47,782 nt of DNA from Ophiocordyceps camponoti-saundersi (nom. inval.) (GCA_003339415.1 PDHQ01000267.1:1-47782); one strand, 5' to 3'; shown: positions 25,595 to 38,899, counted from the first letter of the stretch. The notes: a model not told the origin generated them from the sequence alone. A program made the numbers and translations.

Positions 25595-25869
25595 TACCCC
25601 GCCGCCCTAGGAAAATAAAAATTCCGTCCCTAGTAGGGGTATAAGTTAAAATAAAATAAAAATTCCCCTACGCGTTCCCTTTCTTTTTTTTTCCTTTTCT
25701 ATATATTACTTATTCTAAAAATATTAACCTTATCGTTATTACGCTATCGCCGCGCCGCCTCCTCGCGTTATTTTTTTTATTAGTATATTATTTTATTTAT
25801 CGTTTTACTAATATATCGGCTATACTCTTAACGCCGATTTACGCTATAAAAGAGTATATCGTATAGGGA

Positions 25870-26300
25870 AATAGTAATAATAAAGACGCCGCGCCGCTAA
25901 CGGAGGTATCGTATATATATACGCCTTACCTTAATAATTTTATAAATAAGGGCACGGCTAAATATATCCGCGGCCGGGCGGCGGCTTATTAAGCGTATTA
26001 TTCGCGGCGTAGGAGGTGCTTTTAAAAAAGGCACCTTTTCGCCGGGGATATACGCTTTTAGTAGGCCGCCCGTAATCTATAAAATATAGCCGCTAATAAC
26101 GAAGCTATTTAGGAGCCCGCCCGCGCCCGTAAAAGTAATATTTCTAGCTATTATACTATCTTAATATTTACTTTCTAAGCCCGCGCTAACCGCCTTAGAA
26201 TATAGCTTAATACCGTATAACTTACCCCTTACGCTATTATTAATATTTTTATATCCTTATCGCCTAAGCTATCTAACTTTAACGCTTTTATTCCTTTTAA
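25870..26300 (+). pseudogene. Possible short ghost ORF at 5' end of family E
   Basis: A GC-richer stretch with an open plus-strand frame, including GRRLIKRIIRGVGGAFKKGTF and SPGIYAFSRPPVIYK, precedes the large ORF. Arg/Gly/Pro-rich and basic; no domain recognised. It could be a separate small protein or the N-terminal part of the large one. Confidence 0.35.
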
Positions 26301-27079
26301 TAGTAATATTATCCTTACGCTTATATTATTAATATATTACCGTAATATAAGTAGCGCTATAGTATAATATTAATAGTACTAAGCTTAATAATAAAGGTAA
26401 GTTATTACTAGCTTTAATATATTCGCCTCCCGCTATAAAAAATCCCTATAGCGGTAAGAGTAAACTTAGTAAGATATTCTCGCCTTATAGCGGAAAAAGA
26501 TAGCTACCTAAGCTAAGGATTAATAATAATAACTTAAGGCTAATTATAATATTTATATAGCCTTCGCTAACTTCGCCGCTTTATTATCGCTACCCCGCGC
26601 TCCTTATCGCGCCCTAGCTAGGTAAAATTAGCCGCCATAATCGCCGTCGCCCGCGGCTAGAGGTTATAGTTACTTATATAGCGCGTTAGTATCCGGGCCT
26701 AATATACTCTCGCGTAGCTATAGTAGTTTAAGCTAAGCGTAGTTAGCTAATAATATTAAAAAGGAAGAAAAGTAATAGAATATGCTAAACGCGCTATAAT
26801 AGTAAGAGGAAAGATAAGGATAGGAGGGGGGCGGGGTATAATAAGCTAGAAGAAATTTATTAAAAAGGAGGGGGAATTTACTTAATTATTTACTTAATTA
26901 AGTTTAAATAGGAGAGTATATTTAAAGCTATTATATATATAAATATCTCCTTAGCGTAACTTATAATTATCTAAAATAGCGTAATATTATAAGCTATCTA
27001 ATAGCTCTTAAGTTAGCGTAATATATCTTTTCTATTTTACTAACGCCTAATAACGGGGGGGTTAGCCTCGCGGGCGTTA

Positions 27080-30000
27080 CCCGCGGGTATTCTTTACGGT
27101 AAAGATTTCCTTAATCTTATATTTATTAAGGGATAAGTTATCGTTAGAAAGTTATAAAAAAGGTTTAGGATAGCTATTAGTAAAAGATTACGATAAGAGT
27201 AAATTATACGCGGTATATTTAAGTAAATTAATATAAAATATAAGATATATACCTCTTAGAGTATTAAATATAATAGTTAAAAAGGATAAGATAATAATAA
27301 TTTTATATTTAGCTTTAAGATAATCGAGTTTCTTAGATAAGCGGTTAGAATAAACGTAGCGAAGATCTAATTATATAAAATTACTAACTTAAAATTATTT
27401 TATAGGGCGATAAGTACTATTAGAAATATCTTATTACTTTTATTAAGTTTACGTAATAAATACTTAAGTAAGCTAAATACTTTCTTATAAATACTAAGCG
27501 AAGGTAATAGCACGCCCCCTCGGGGAGGTAATTAGTACGGAAAGCGTAAATAGCTATTAGATAAGGTTTAAGTTATATCTATATAGTAGGCGGTTTAGAT
27601 TTACGCCTATTATAGATAACTCTCTATTATTTAACGCGAGTTAGTAAGTAAGTAAGTAAAAAGGCTAGTTAAGTTAAGAGAATAATATTATATAATAGAG
27701 GATAGCTTATACCTCCTAGTTTATTCGTTCTATACCGCTATTAGTTTATAAGTAATAAGCTATTAATATAAGTTATTTAATACTTATAAAGCGGTAAAAA
27801 GTTAACTAAAAATAACTTATTTAATTTAAACCGTAGTTAGATATAATAGCTATAGGAAAGCTATAAAAACGCTACTAAGTATAAATAAAATATCTTATAT
27901 AATACTTAGCTTCTATAAATATTATTACCTCTAGCTATACGTATTTTAATAGCTAATTAGTAATAACTATAAGGAAGCGGGGCTAAGAAGGATTTATAAT
28001 AAGTAGGTTTATTATAAAGTTTATAAAGATAGTTATTTAGTACCTCTCCGGGGGCGGTAACGGTTATAGTAAGCCTTAGCGATAATAGCGTTAAAAGTAA
28101 TTCCTATAATAATAATAATTTTAAATAAATCGCGCTATATTAGCTAATATACTATTCTAATAATAGTAATAATAGAGTAATATAAATATAATATTTTTAC
28201 TAAGGTGCCCTATAAGCGGGGAATTATAAGTTTTTTAGATTAAGGTGATTATTAGGGGTTCCTAGTTAAGTACTTAAAGTCGGCCCCGGAATTATAGCTA
28301 GCTACTAGCGGAAAGGGAATAGTTTATAATTTACTCTTTTATACCCGCCTTAAAAGGGAACTTTTAAGCGCCCTCCTATAGCGCGGTATATTATACTATA
28401 TAAAGTAGGTCGGACTATAACGCTATAAGCTATAATTCCCTTAAGTACTTATTTATAAAAAAGGCTAATATCGTAAAAGTAATATTTTAGCTTTAAACTA
28501 GTTATAGTTCGAAGGAATAAATAGATAAGGGCTATATAATATAGCCGAAACGCGGAGCGGTATATCGTCGCTTTTAATTATAATAAGAAAAGGTATTAAG
28601 CTAAGTAGCTTACTTACTTAGGCGGTATTATAAATAGAAGTTAAAAAGAGTAAGTATTTTAGCTTATTAAGCTTAATATTTTAATATAGCCTTAGGAGTA
28701 GTAAAATACTTTAAGGCCTTATAATCTATAAGTATAATAAACGGGGAGGAGACGCTTCGGAGTTTAGCTAATTACGCCTTAAGGTAGTAAATAATAGTAA
28801 AAAGTTCCTTATTATAAATCGTATAATTCTATTCCGTAAGCTAAAGCTTTTAAGAGAAGTATATTATAAGCCGTAAGATTTAATCTTAACTATACTAAGA
28901 GAGATAGCTACTAATTACCTTACCTAAATAATCTACCTTTATAACGGTATCGAGATCGAGGCTCTACTAAGTAAGGGTAAAGGAGAAGATAAACGCGTTT
29001 TTAAGTTACTTAAAAGCGTCTTAATAAGCTAAGGTTTAATCGAAGGGGGCGTTATGCTTCGTAAGGGTAACGAGTAAGGCTATAAGGGAGGAAAACCGAG
29101 AGATAAAGTTACGATAAAAGTTTATAAAGCTAATAAAACTATATATACTTTTTATATAAGTTAGTACCTCTTAGTCTCGAATTACTAAAATCTTAGCTAA
29201 GTCTAAGCGTACTTTTTATTTAGTATAGATAATAAACTTAAAATATTTAACCTTATAGATTATAAACGCGTATTTATTAAAGTTTAAATATAGTTTAGCT
29301 TATTATAATTTTGTAAGAATAATACGGACTTTTTTCTAATAGTCCGAAAATAAGCTACTTAAATAAATAAGAGTATTATTAAAATAAATAGTAATAAAAT
29401 CTTTAAAAAAATCGCTTAGGGAAATATTAATATATTATTAGAATAAGGCGGGGGCGCTAGCGAGACTAAAAGGGTAAATAAAGTATTCGAATAGCCCGAA
29501 ATACGTACGGAAAGTAATTAGATATTCCTCGCCCTTTATAATATATATTTTATAAAAGGCGGCATATATATCGAGTTTAGTAAATTACTAAGCGCTAGAA
29601 AAACTATATAGAGTTTCCTTTACGAGGGGTAAAAGATAGCGGTCCTACTTAGTAAGTTAATTTAAGGCCTAATAATCGATATAAAACCGCTAGCCGCCCT
29701 TAAATTTTTTAGCTAAGAGGACTAAGGTAGCTATAAATAATAAGCTTACGCGAATCTATCCTTTATCTATTAGATTAGTAATTTACTTTTATATTTTAAA
29801 GAGGTATTTACGCGGTATATTATATAACGGCTCTTAAAGTAATAGCGGCAAAAATCTATTAAGCTACTATTATAGATAGATATAGTAATTATATATACCG
29901 CGATAAGGGGGAAAAACGCTCGCTTTTTCTTTATTAAAAAGGTCGCTAAAGTTAGATACCTTAGAAAGTAAAGAAACCGGCGGGGTAAAAGGAGATAATA

Positions 30001-31000
30001 TTTTAATCTATAAGACGCGTAAGATATCCTATAAGCTTATAGTAAAGAAATAATAGCCTGTTTACTAACGGGATTCGCGCCTTATTAGTATAGTAAAAAT
30101 TAAGCCTAAAATAGTAACCGTTTAATATCTTTAAACTCGCGTTTTATTATACGGGATAACGAGGTTATTTATAAAGTAAACTATAAGATATTATTATCTT
30201 ATATAAAGGGATATATTATACCGCGCTATCTAAGGAAAGCTAAGGATTATATCCTAAGTTAGGCTAGGGATTATATATATAATTATAAGCGTTTACTAGC
30301 TATTAATATCGGTAATAAACTAAATAATATAATAAATTAGGGAGGAGTCCTTAAAGTAAACTTATTTCTAATAGCGGATTTAAACCGCGGTATAGATTAT
30401 ACGCGGAGTAAGGAGAGGAATATATTAAAGATAGTAATATTATACTTAAAACTTACTTACGGTAGCGTAGTAATTATAGCTACTATCTACCTACGCGTCG
30501 ATAAAGGTAATAAAATTTACGAGAATAGGGATAAGGAGAGGACTTACGTTTATATTCCTTATAATATCCGTAAACTAGTTTTTTAAATTATTATCCGTTA
30601 AATTAACGCGACTACTTTCCCCTTATAAGAAACTTAGTATAAGAGGGATTCTTTTCCCTAATCTAAATAAGTATCTTAGTTAGCCTCTCCTATTTCTACG
30701 AAGCGTATAGATAAGGATAAGGGCGAAGATAGGTATATTAGATAATCCCTTATAAAGTAGCTTACCTAGCTATAACGTAGATAATATCCTTTAACCTAAC
30801 GCTTACTATATTTTTTCGTAAAAATACGGGGAGCGGAATAGCGGGGTCTTAAACGCTACCCTTTATATTTACTATATCTTTAACCGCGGGAAGAACGCCC
30901 TAGGGTCGTGCTAATCTAGCGGATATTTATTATAAGTATATTAATATCCTAAGCCGCTAAGGAAAAAGTAAGGGAAAAGAGTATTTAACCCTTACTTTTA
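27080..31000 (+). pseudogene. Large unidentified ghost protein of family E
   Basis: From about 27080 the plus strand reads as one long protein, probably well over 1,000 residues, with stops almost only at former Gln/Trp codons. Clean segments include LLSKGKGEDKRVFKLLKSVL (near 28960), FSIDNKLKIFNLIDYKRVF (near 29225), LSARKTI..SFLYEG (near 29590), AIRGKNARFFFIKKVAKVRYL (near 29905) and LFLIADLNRGIDYTR (near 30365). The C-terminal part is conserved in the copy at 43690-44800, so it was under selection while active. I looked for YxDD, DTG, DDE-type and zinc-knuckle motifs and saw none convincing. It could be a transposition protein of an unfamiliar type or a captured host gene. Inverted GC-rich segments occur near 27495 and 28055. 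Confidence 0.6.
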
Positions 31001-31705
31001 ATCCGGAATAACTCGATATTAATAATAATAGAATAGATACGGGCTACGGCTAAAATATAATTATTAAGGGGAATATTATATCTAAAATAGTAGCGTCGTA
31101 ACTTAGGGGTAAATACGTAACGTAAATATATTACCTTAATTTCGTTTACTTATATAGTACCTTCTAAAAGCGATAGTTTTACCTTAAAATAAATAAGGAA
31201 ATCGGAGAATAACTCGGAGGTACCTTAAGAGAGCCTTTCTAACTCCGTTATAGCTATCTAATAGCGGTAAGGGTTAGTAAATATTATATCGAGATACTTA
31301 AGGAAAATCTCGACTTAGTATTAATATTCCTTACCTCGCTTAAAAAATAAAGCTACTTTTAACTAAATAGTAAGCGATAAATACTAATAAAGGAAAACTT
31401 ATTAATTATAATTATTACCGATAAAGGTATAATCCGCCGATAGCTTATATAATATAAGGGCCCGCTAAGCTAGAAAAAGGGTTTTATTACTATCGAAAAG
31501 GGAGCTAGATAGAAAAGGTTTCTAGCGTAAGGGCTACGGCGAGGGCTCTAGCTAAAGTTACTAATATTATATTAAGGAGTAAATAATATCGCGTTACGCT
31601 TATAGGACCTCTTATAGCTTAGAAATTATTACCTATTACTATTATAGCTAAGCGATAATTACCTCTTAAGAGATAAGGTTATTTATCGTAATAATAGTTA
31701 TTTTA

Positions 31706-31891
31706 TATAAGGGTTCGGCTTTTAAGCTATCTACGAGGAGGTGACTCTATTATTTAGAATAACTATAAAGAATTATAGAAAAGGGGTTATAACGCCTAAT
31801 AGGGGTAGGCGATCCGCGCGCGCGCCGCGCGCGGAAATAACTAATTACCCCACGTAACTTAGCTATTCGGGCATAGCCCGAATCCCTCACA
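31706..31891 (+). repeat. Family E terminal repeat, right
   Basis: 186 bp, matching 25409-25594. It keeps CACA at its end and GGGCATAGCCC in the second hairpin, where the left copy has TATA and GGGTATAGCCC, so it is slightly less RIPped. Confidence 0.9.
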
Positions 31892-34197
31892 CTCCCTATT
31901 ATTTATATTTTATAAATAATAGATAAGGTTTAAGTAGTAAACTTAACGCTATATATTATCGCTAGTATAAAGCTTAACGCTATATATTATTAGCTACTAT
32001 TATAAGCTAATCCCTTAGCTTAGTAGCTTCTAGATTAAAGGACTAGTAAGTAACTTCTTTAAATATAATATAAGCTAGCTATAAGGATATTACTAAGGCG
32101 TTTTATTTTAAAAACCCCTAATAAATACTAGCTATACGAGGGGGAATCTCCCCTATTAACTAATAAACCTTCGTAGCTAGTAAAGGTTATCTCTTTCCTA
32201 TAATACTAAGCGTTTTTATACCGTAATATTCGTAATTCCGCCGGGTTATTATAGTCTTTATATTACGATACCCTCGGGGTAGCGTGATTCTTAACCCCGG
32301 GGGTATTATAATCCCCTAGTAATATTCTCTTTCTAGTCTAAGGACTAGAGAAATAAAAAATAAATATAATATAATATACTAAATAAAGAACGCGATATTT
32401 AGTAAATTTTCGCTAAGTTAGCTGCGAAAAATAAATAAGAAAAACTAAAGTAATCGTAAAAAGGGAAAGGAAAAAAAAATTTTTAAAAAGGGGGGGGGTA
32501 TTTATACCTAGGAGGTATATACCTCTTATATCTATAAAAGGGGTTAGTATATACTAATATACTACTTATAAGAGGGGTTAGGTATATACTTTATTTAGTA
32601 GGGTAAATTAGTAACTTAGTACCTTACTTATAAATTACCTCGCGCCTAAGCTCCTTATTTTTTTCCTTTTCTTTTTACTTTTATTATTATTATTATTATC
32701 GTTATTATTATTACGTACTAAAAATAAATTCGAGTTAATTTTAAGTTAGTATTATAGTAAGCTTTTACTAACCTTAATTTAAGATTTATTATATATTAGG
32801 ACCGCCCCTTTATACGCTTACTACTCCGCGCGGTTATTAGATTATTATTTTAAATCCTAAGTCTAAGAATAATATTAACGATAATAATATTCTTAAAGCT
32901 TTAATTCGGCAGCGGCGTAAAAGTTTATTAATTCTAGCTCTAATTTATATTAGCTATAAGTTAAGATTAACTTAGTTTCTAATATACTTTAAACTTAGCT
33001 TCGAACGCGTATTATATATATCCTATTTCTATCTTTTTTACGCGCCCCTTATAAGCTTTTTTTACGATATCCGCGATTACTTTTTACTTACGTTTACGAA
33101 TATTATCGCCTACGCTAATAATAACGCTTATTACGCCCTATTAAATATAACTTACTAAGCGTAATTTTTTTATATTCCCGCTACTAGCTACGCTATTATC
33201 TTAAGCGTAGCGCGATAATATTTAGCGCGGCGATATTAAAAAGGTGCCCCTATACTAAAATTATATTAGCTATATAAGTAAGTAAAAGCTAAAAATTAAC
33301 GCTTATTAGGAGTAAGTATCTTAATTAGTAACCGCTTATTATTAATATACTAAAAAAAATATCTAATATAACGATATATATATAGCTTATTAAAACTTAA
33401 TTTTATATAAATTAATATTAACTTAAAAAACTATCTTAGCTATTATTACTTTTACGTAAGCTTTTATTACGTTTATAAGTAATAATACGCTTTTATATAA
33501 GGATTAATATACTAAAATAAATTTAATAATAATCTAATCCCTATTTATATTTAAGTTAATATCTAACTAATATTACTAATATAGTAATATTACCTAGCTA
33601 GCTTTACGGGATTATTACGCGTCGCGCCCTCCTAAACGTCCGCGTTAGGAGTAGGGGTAAGGGACTCTAATTCTAAGGATTTTACTTTTTCTTTTCTTAT
33701 TATTTTTATTTTTTATTATTTTTATTTTTTATATATTACTAAATTAACTTAATTATAAGAGACTTTTAATACTAAATTTATAAAAGCTTAGTAAATAATA
33801 GTTATAGAGTAATTATTAAAATTAATCTAAAGTTAATAGGATTTTAGGTTAAAATCGAAGTAAGTTCTTAAAAATCTTAAACTAAAAGTAAAAAGAAGAA
33901 AGAATAGATAATATTAACTTATAATAAGTTATCGCTAAGTATTAAAATATCTAAATTATTAAGTTACTAATTAGATATTAATTAAAATATATTTATATAT
34001 TATCGAAATAGTAATTATAGTTTCCTAAAAATCGGTATTTTAATAAATATTTATTATCTAAATTACTTTTCTATTTCTAATTTAAACTAAGGTTAAATAA
34101 TAATAAAGCTAGTATTTTAGCTTACGTTAGTTAACTAAGTTTTAAGTAATAAAAGGTAATTAAGTCCGCGATATAACTTAGCTTTATTATTAATTAG

Positions 34198-34705
34198 TAT
34201 TAGTTAGGTATTTTTCCTAAGCTAAATAGGTAGCTAGAGTTATATTATAAACTTCTTATAATAAAAATATTAATAAATTAAACTTAGAATATATATACTA
34301 TATTAACTTAAATAATAGAGTTAAAGTAACTTATCTAAATTATATAATATATAAGAATATTATATTTACTATATAATACGCTCTAGCTAATAGAGTTATA
34401 AAAGATTAAATAATATTTTTACTTATAACTTATCTCTTTTTTAAAAAATATAGAAAAGTAAGTATATTATATATACGTTCCTCCTCTTACTAATTACCTC
34501 CCTATCCTCCTCCTATATTAACTTCGTATATTATATTAATATTATACTAATCTCGGATCGGTATTATCTCGAGTTTAACTCCTCTTTATATATATCCCTA
34601 ACCTCCTACTTTATTTATATAGAGATAGTTATCTTTACGACGTATACTACGCGTATTTAACGCGTATTATATTCCTAAGTAGCTAGCGATATATATATTC
34701 TAATA
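34198..34705 (-). repeat. Family A LTR of A3
   Basis: 508 bp, co-linear with both LTRs of A2, ending TCTAATA before TTATAGTTAAC. Confidence 0.9.
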
Positions 34706-35044
34706 TTATAGTTAACTAAATTTTAACTACTAATTAGTATTAGTTAGCTTTCGTAGTATATATACGGGAGTTAATAGTAATTACTAATACTAAAAGTATA
34801 ATTTTTCTAATTTATAATATTTATTTATATTTTCTTTAAAATAAAGGGAATTCTTTATTTACTTATATATATTATTATTATTTATATACTAGGGGCCTTT
34901 ATAGTATCTAAAGCTTCTATAATATATTAAGTAGGAAAAATCCCCTAAAGTAGGGCAAAACCCCCTAACTATAAAGGAAAGGCTTACTATACGCTTATAT
35001 AAGGGCATAGCGGTAGTTAGCGGCGGTATAGTATAACGAGCCTA

Positions 35045-35520
35045 CTACCCGGGGGTGGTCTCGGATAATATAAGAAAGTGGGGTAAGGAGGGGAGGGCGG
35101 AGAAAGGAAAGTCCGCAAGGCACGGGGCGGAAAGAGCGGGGCGGTGCGGGGCGGTGCGGGGCGGTGCGAGGCGAGGCGGTGCGGGGCGGGGCGGAGGAAG
35201 GAAAGTCCGAGGGGGGGTGGGGCAGAGTGGCGGGGCAGCCGCTTGGAGGAGGAGGGCGGGGGAGCAACGGAGCCGGAGCCCGAGCCGGACCTTATTCGAG
35301 TGCTAGAGCCTACTCCTACGGAGTCCGCGTTAGCGGCGTCGAAGCGCGCGGCGGAGAGCGATAGTAGCAGCTTAGAGGACGAGCTTACGGGCGTCGGAGG
35401 CACTATTAGGCGCAGAGGACGAGGCGGAGGGCGGGGTGGGAAAAGGGGCAAGAGGGCTAAGCGGGCTAAGCGGGGCTAAGCGGAGCGGGAGCAGGTAAGA
35501 GCAGGGTACGGGGTACGGGG
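35045..35520. other. GC-rich, RIP-spared island in the LINE 3' region
   Basis: Very G-rich on the plus strand, with many intact CpA and TpG sites (GTGGGGCAGAGTGG, GGAGCAACGGAG) unlike the rest of the window. It contains tandem GGGGCGGTGC units around 35138-35175 and repeated GGCTAAGCGG near 35455-35480. ATG-started frames exist on both strands here, but all are short, overlapping and Pro/Arg/Gly-rich, as expected of low-complexity GC-rich DNA. I do not support a real gene. It probably is the LINE 3' untranslated region or a captured sequence. Confidence 0.75.
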
Positions 35521-35559
35521 TAAATAGATAATAGTAGTTATACGGTGAAAATATTAGGG

Positions 35560-38500
35560 ACTATCCCCCGCGCCTAAACTTTACGCTTAAGTATTTTAAT
35601 ATACCTAAGTATTATAAAGTAATAAAAAGAGGTTAAACTAGCGGAGGCGTTATAGGCGGATAAACTATAAGGCGAGAGGGCTTATAACGGCCTTATAACT
35701 AAGGGCCTTATTAAAGTCCCCGCGGTCTTAGATCGGACTTATAAGAAGTATAGGTAGAAGCGTTCTTTTATAAGCGGTAAGCTTATATTATAAGGCGAGG
35801 TAAGCCGCTATCTTATCTTCCCCGCTATTATAAAAATAGTAAGGGGTTAAGACCGTAAGAACGTTATAAGTATAGAGAAACCTATTAAGGCTAATTTTAT
35901 TATTATAAAGCTAAGTTAAGGCGCTGCTAAGGAATTTCGGAAAACCCTAATAAATTTATAAGGTATTATTAAATTTTAATTAGGGCGGTTTATTAGTAGG
36001 GTATCCGGAGGACTAGCCGTGCTTTCGGAGCCTTCCCTTCCTAAAGTTCTAGCGGAGCTGCTACTCTTCGTAGAGGCGGGCTTTTAGAGTTTTAGGGGAC
36101 TAGGAGGAGATATCCGGAGTCCGTGCCTAGGTAGTAGAGGAAGATTAGAGGGATTCGAGGGGGACGTAAGTAAGGCGGGGCTAACCTTTATATTATCGGC
36201 GAAAGTATACGGAGATTCTCTCTAAGGCGGAGCGGATATAAGCTACGGGTCTTTTAGTATAAAGGAGTTAGTAGCCGCGGGCAGCGCGGTAAGATAGGTA
36301 GATATTAATAAAGGGGATAAAAAACTCGGACTCGATATAGTAAGAAAAGGTAGCTTAGTACGCCCCGGAGATAATATAGAGGTATTTAGACTAGGTTATA
36401 GCTAGCTATCGGAGAACGGGGCCCTTAGGTTTACCGCCTAGCGGGGTTAAAGCGGAGTAAATTATAGCGCTAAAAGCGATAGCGGACCTAATAACTTTAA
36501 TATAAACTTCCCTTACTTAAAAAAGCAAGAAGCCCTAAGTAAATAATATAAGTCTAATTAGGGCTAGCTATTAGTAATTAAGCTTCTTTATAAGATAGCG
36601 GAGGTAAGGTTTTTACTAAAGCTTATAGTAAATCTAAACCCTAAATATACGTACTTCTTATATAAGTTAAATAATAATCCTATTAAGGATTAGCGGAGTT
36701 ATATTAGCGGAGCGAGCTTTCGTAAAGTAAAGGAGCTTACTTTTAAGTAGCTAGAAGGTTATTTCGTACTCCGCTACCTAATCCCGGTAAATACCCTAAG
36801 CCTATTTAAGCTAGTAGCGGACTTAAGCGGAGGTACGCCTAATATTAAAAATATTAATATTATTTATAAATCTAATAGTAAGTATACTAATTACCTATTC
36901 TAAGCGTTTATAAAAAGATAAGATATATAAGATAAATAGCACTAGAGAGAGCGGGGAGCCTTAAGGGACTCCGGTAAGGATAAGGAAAGGGTCCGATAAT
37001 CTACCGTTAACTTTTAAGCGGGAGGTGCGGTTAGAGAGGTAGGAGCGGAGGAAGGCTATAATCTATCCGGGGAAGCTAAGGGAGTCGAGGATTTCTATTA
37101 GCTTAGAGTACGAGACGTAGTTAAAAGCGCTTATTATATCTAGTATTAGGAGGGAAGCGGAGCCTTAGAGGCTTTAGGCGGTGCGGACGGACTCCGTTAG
37201 GAGGAGTAGGGCGCTATTAGTAAACCGGTTAAGATAGTTACTTATCTAACCTTATAGTAGGACTCCCGCGGACTCCGCCGTATAAGATATCTTCTTCGTA
37301 ATTACGGTCTTAAAAATCTTACTTATAGTATTAAGAAGGGAGATAAGATAGTAGCCGCCCGGAGTCCGATAAACCTCTAGGCTTTTACTTACTTTCCGGA
37401 GAACTATAATATTAAAGGTTTAATACTAAGAGGGGAAATATCTATAAGTAATATATCTTTAGAGGAGCTTTATTAAAACTACTATAAGGGGTTAACCGTA
37501 ACTTTTTAGGAAGCTAATAGGGATATTATTAAGCTTAGCGGATTTTTACGATATAATACCGAAAAGGGCGGAGCGGACCTTATTTTCGGTAACTTAGGAG
37601 GGAATATTTATTAAAAGGAAGGGGTTAGAGATAGGGAGGTACGGGGTATTCTCTAGGGGACGGGGAAAAAACTTATAAGCTAGGAGCTCCGACTTTTCGG
37701 AGAAGGACGATTAAAAGGCGGAGTTTATATTCTATTAAAAAGGAGGAGTATACGTAGGCTTCGGAGGAGCCTAGCTACGGAGTCTTACCTACTAAGCTAT
37801 AGACTATATAGTGCCGGGGTCGCCGCTTACGGAGGCGAGAAATTATCTCTAGTTATCCTTTTTCGCTTTCCTAATAGACGATTTTTATTATATTATAGCG
37901 TTTTAGTACGCTTACTAGCGATCGGAGTCTAGCTACGCCTATTAATACCGCTTAGCACGCTTCGCGTTTAAGATTACGGAGGTAACCTTTAAGGTCTATT
38001 ACGGGCATAAGTAAAGATTATATCGCTAGGGTAATTTCGGAACTATTAAGCTAGCTATAACGTTTAGTTACTTATATAGCTATATTACTAACTTCTTAAT
38101 ATCTACTACGAACTCCGCTTAAACGGCGGAAAATAAGAGTTAGTTCTTTACTTTTACTTATAAGATATCGGAGTTAAAGCGTTTCTAGCGCGGTATCGGT
38201 ACGGAGTCCGGGGGGGGAGAGGTTATAAAAAACGCAGACTAAGGGATATAGTCGGAGCTAAGGAGATTAAGGTCTAGGCTAAGGTATATAAGGAAGTAAT
38301 TAAGCGTGCTTTAAATTAAGTTAATAATATTAGTCCTCCGCCTATATACCTCCTAGGTAATCTCGTAGGGAGGGGTAAGGAGTTCGAGGCGGAGTTAGTA
38401 GAAAGCGGAGAGAAGCTCCGCGGAGTAGGGGGAGGTGCGATTATAGAGGTCCTAGGAGGGATAATAGGCGTTAAAATCGCCGAGGATAACTAGCGGAGCG

Positions 38501-38700
38501 GAGTTAGAGGCGGAGTATAGGGAGGGAGGAGGGGGTAGTAGGCGTAAAAGAGGTTCGGTATATATTCCGAGCGGCGGGGAGTAGACCGTAAGCACCCGGG
38601 GTCCGTCGTAGAAAGATACTTTAGTAAGGTTAGGCCCTATTATAGGGTCCTAGTTATAGATTTCGTATTATTTATATATATAAAAAAAAGCTTTACCTTC
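35560..38700 (-). pseudogene. LINE ORF2 ghost: endonuclease, RT, C-terminal domain
   Basis: Minus-strand motifs are in order. The AP-type endonuclease has VILGDFNAYYPS at 38460-38490 (family pattern GDFNAHHPxW) and LELLTPPYEIT nearby. RT has FLRSYLSNRTSRLKVNG, then LTGVP-GSPLSLVLF near 36940-36980 (pattern TGVPQGSPLSPxLF), with a FVDD-type box damaged around 36860-36880. A possible RNase H segment follows. The C-terminal zinc-knuckle region has SLNRFLYTYNVLTV near 35855-35895, in the position of the RTGxxxLxxFL motif of fungal LINEs. Frames carry RIP stops throughout. It is a dead copy of an ORF with both nicking and reverse-transcription functions. Confidence 0.88.
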
Positions 38701-38899
38701 GCCTTAGATAAGGCGGTAAGGGGCGAGTCCTAGAAGCGAAAGGCGATCGTATATATTAGGCTAGAATTCTTATATAGCGATAATATTATAATTTTCCTTA
38801 TAAAATAAGGCGAGCTAAACGAAGCGGTTAATCTTTTATATATTTTATAATAAAGTTATAATCCTTATAAAAATTAGGTATTAGGAATAGTTATTTATA

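Larger units (their letters stand above)
25409..31891 (+). mobile_element. Family E element with 186-bp direct terminal repeats, TSD CTCCY
   Basis: Direct repeats of 186 bp at 25409-25594 and 31706-31891 start TATAAGGG (original TGTAAGGG) and end CCCTTATA or CCCTCACA. The flanks CTCCT (25404-25408) and CTCCC (31892-31896), against the single CTCCT in the empty site of A2 near 14883, show a 5-bp TSD. The interior carries a large plus-strand ghost protein but no RT, RNase H or integrase motif that I can recognise, so assignment to LTR retrotransposons rests on the termini only. A second, truncated copy lies at 43673-45316. Confidence 0.85.
24980..34705 (-). mobile_element. Family A LTR element (A3), split by family E
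   Basis: A complete 508-bp LTR at 34198-34705 (the 5' LTR in the inferred minus orientation) and a truncated 3' LTR at 24980-25144 flank an interior co-linear with A2. The interior is broken at 25408/31897 by a 6.48-kb element. After 34705 comes TTATAGTTAAC, matching TTTATAGTTAAC in the family B leader at 24497, so A3 was inserted in a family B leader with probable TSD TTATA. The other side of that TSD is missing because the left LTR is truncated against B1. Confidence 0.85.

Noticed and set aside
25409..31891. Family E as a Helitron because of the terminal GC hairpin
   Set aside because: It has 186-bp direct repeats at both ends and a probable 5-bp target duplication, neither expected of Helitrons, and no CTRR end or helicase motif was seen.
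34995..35480. Several ATG-started open frames of 66-144 codons on both strands
   Set aside because: They overlap each other in a GC-rich low-complexity island, encode Pro/Arg/Gly/Ser-rich sequence with no domain, and exist only because this island kept ATG and lacks AT-rich stops.
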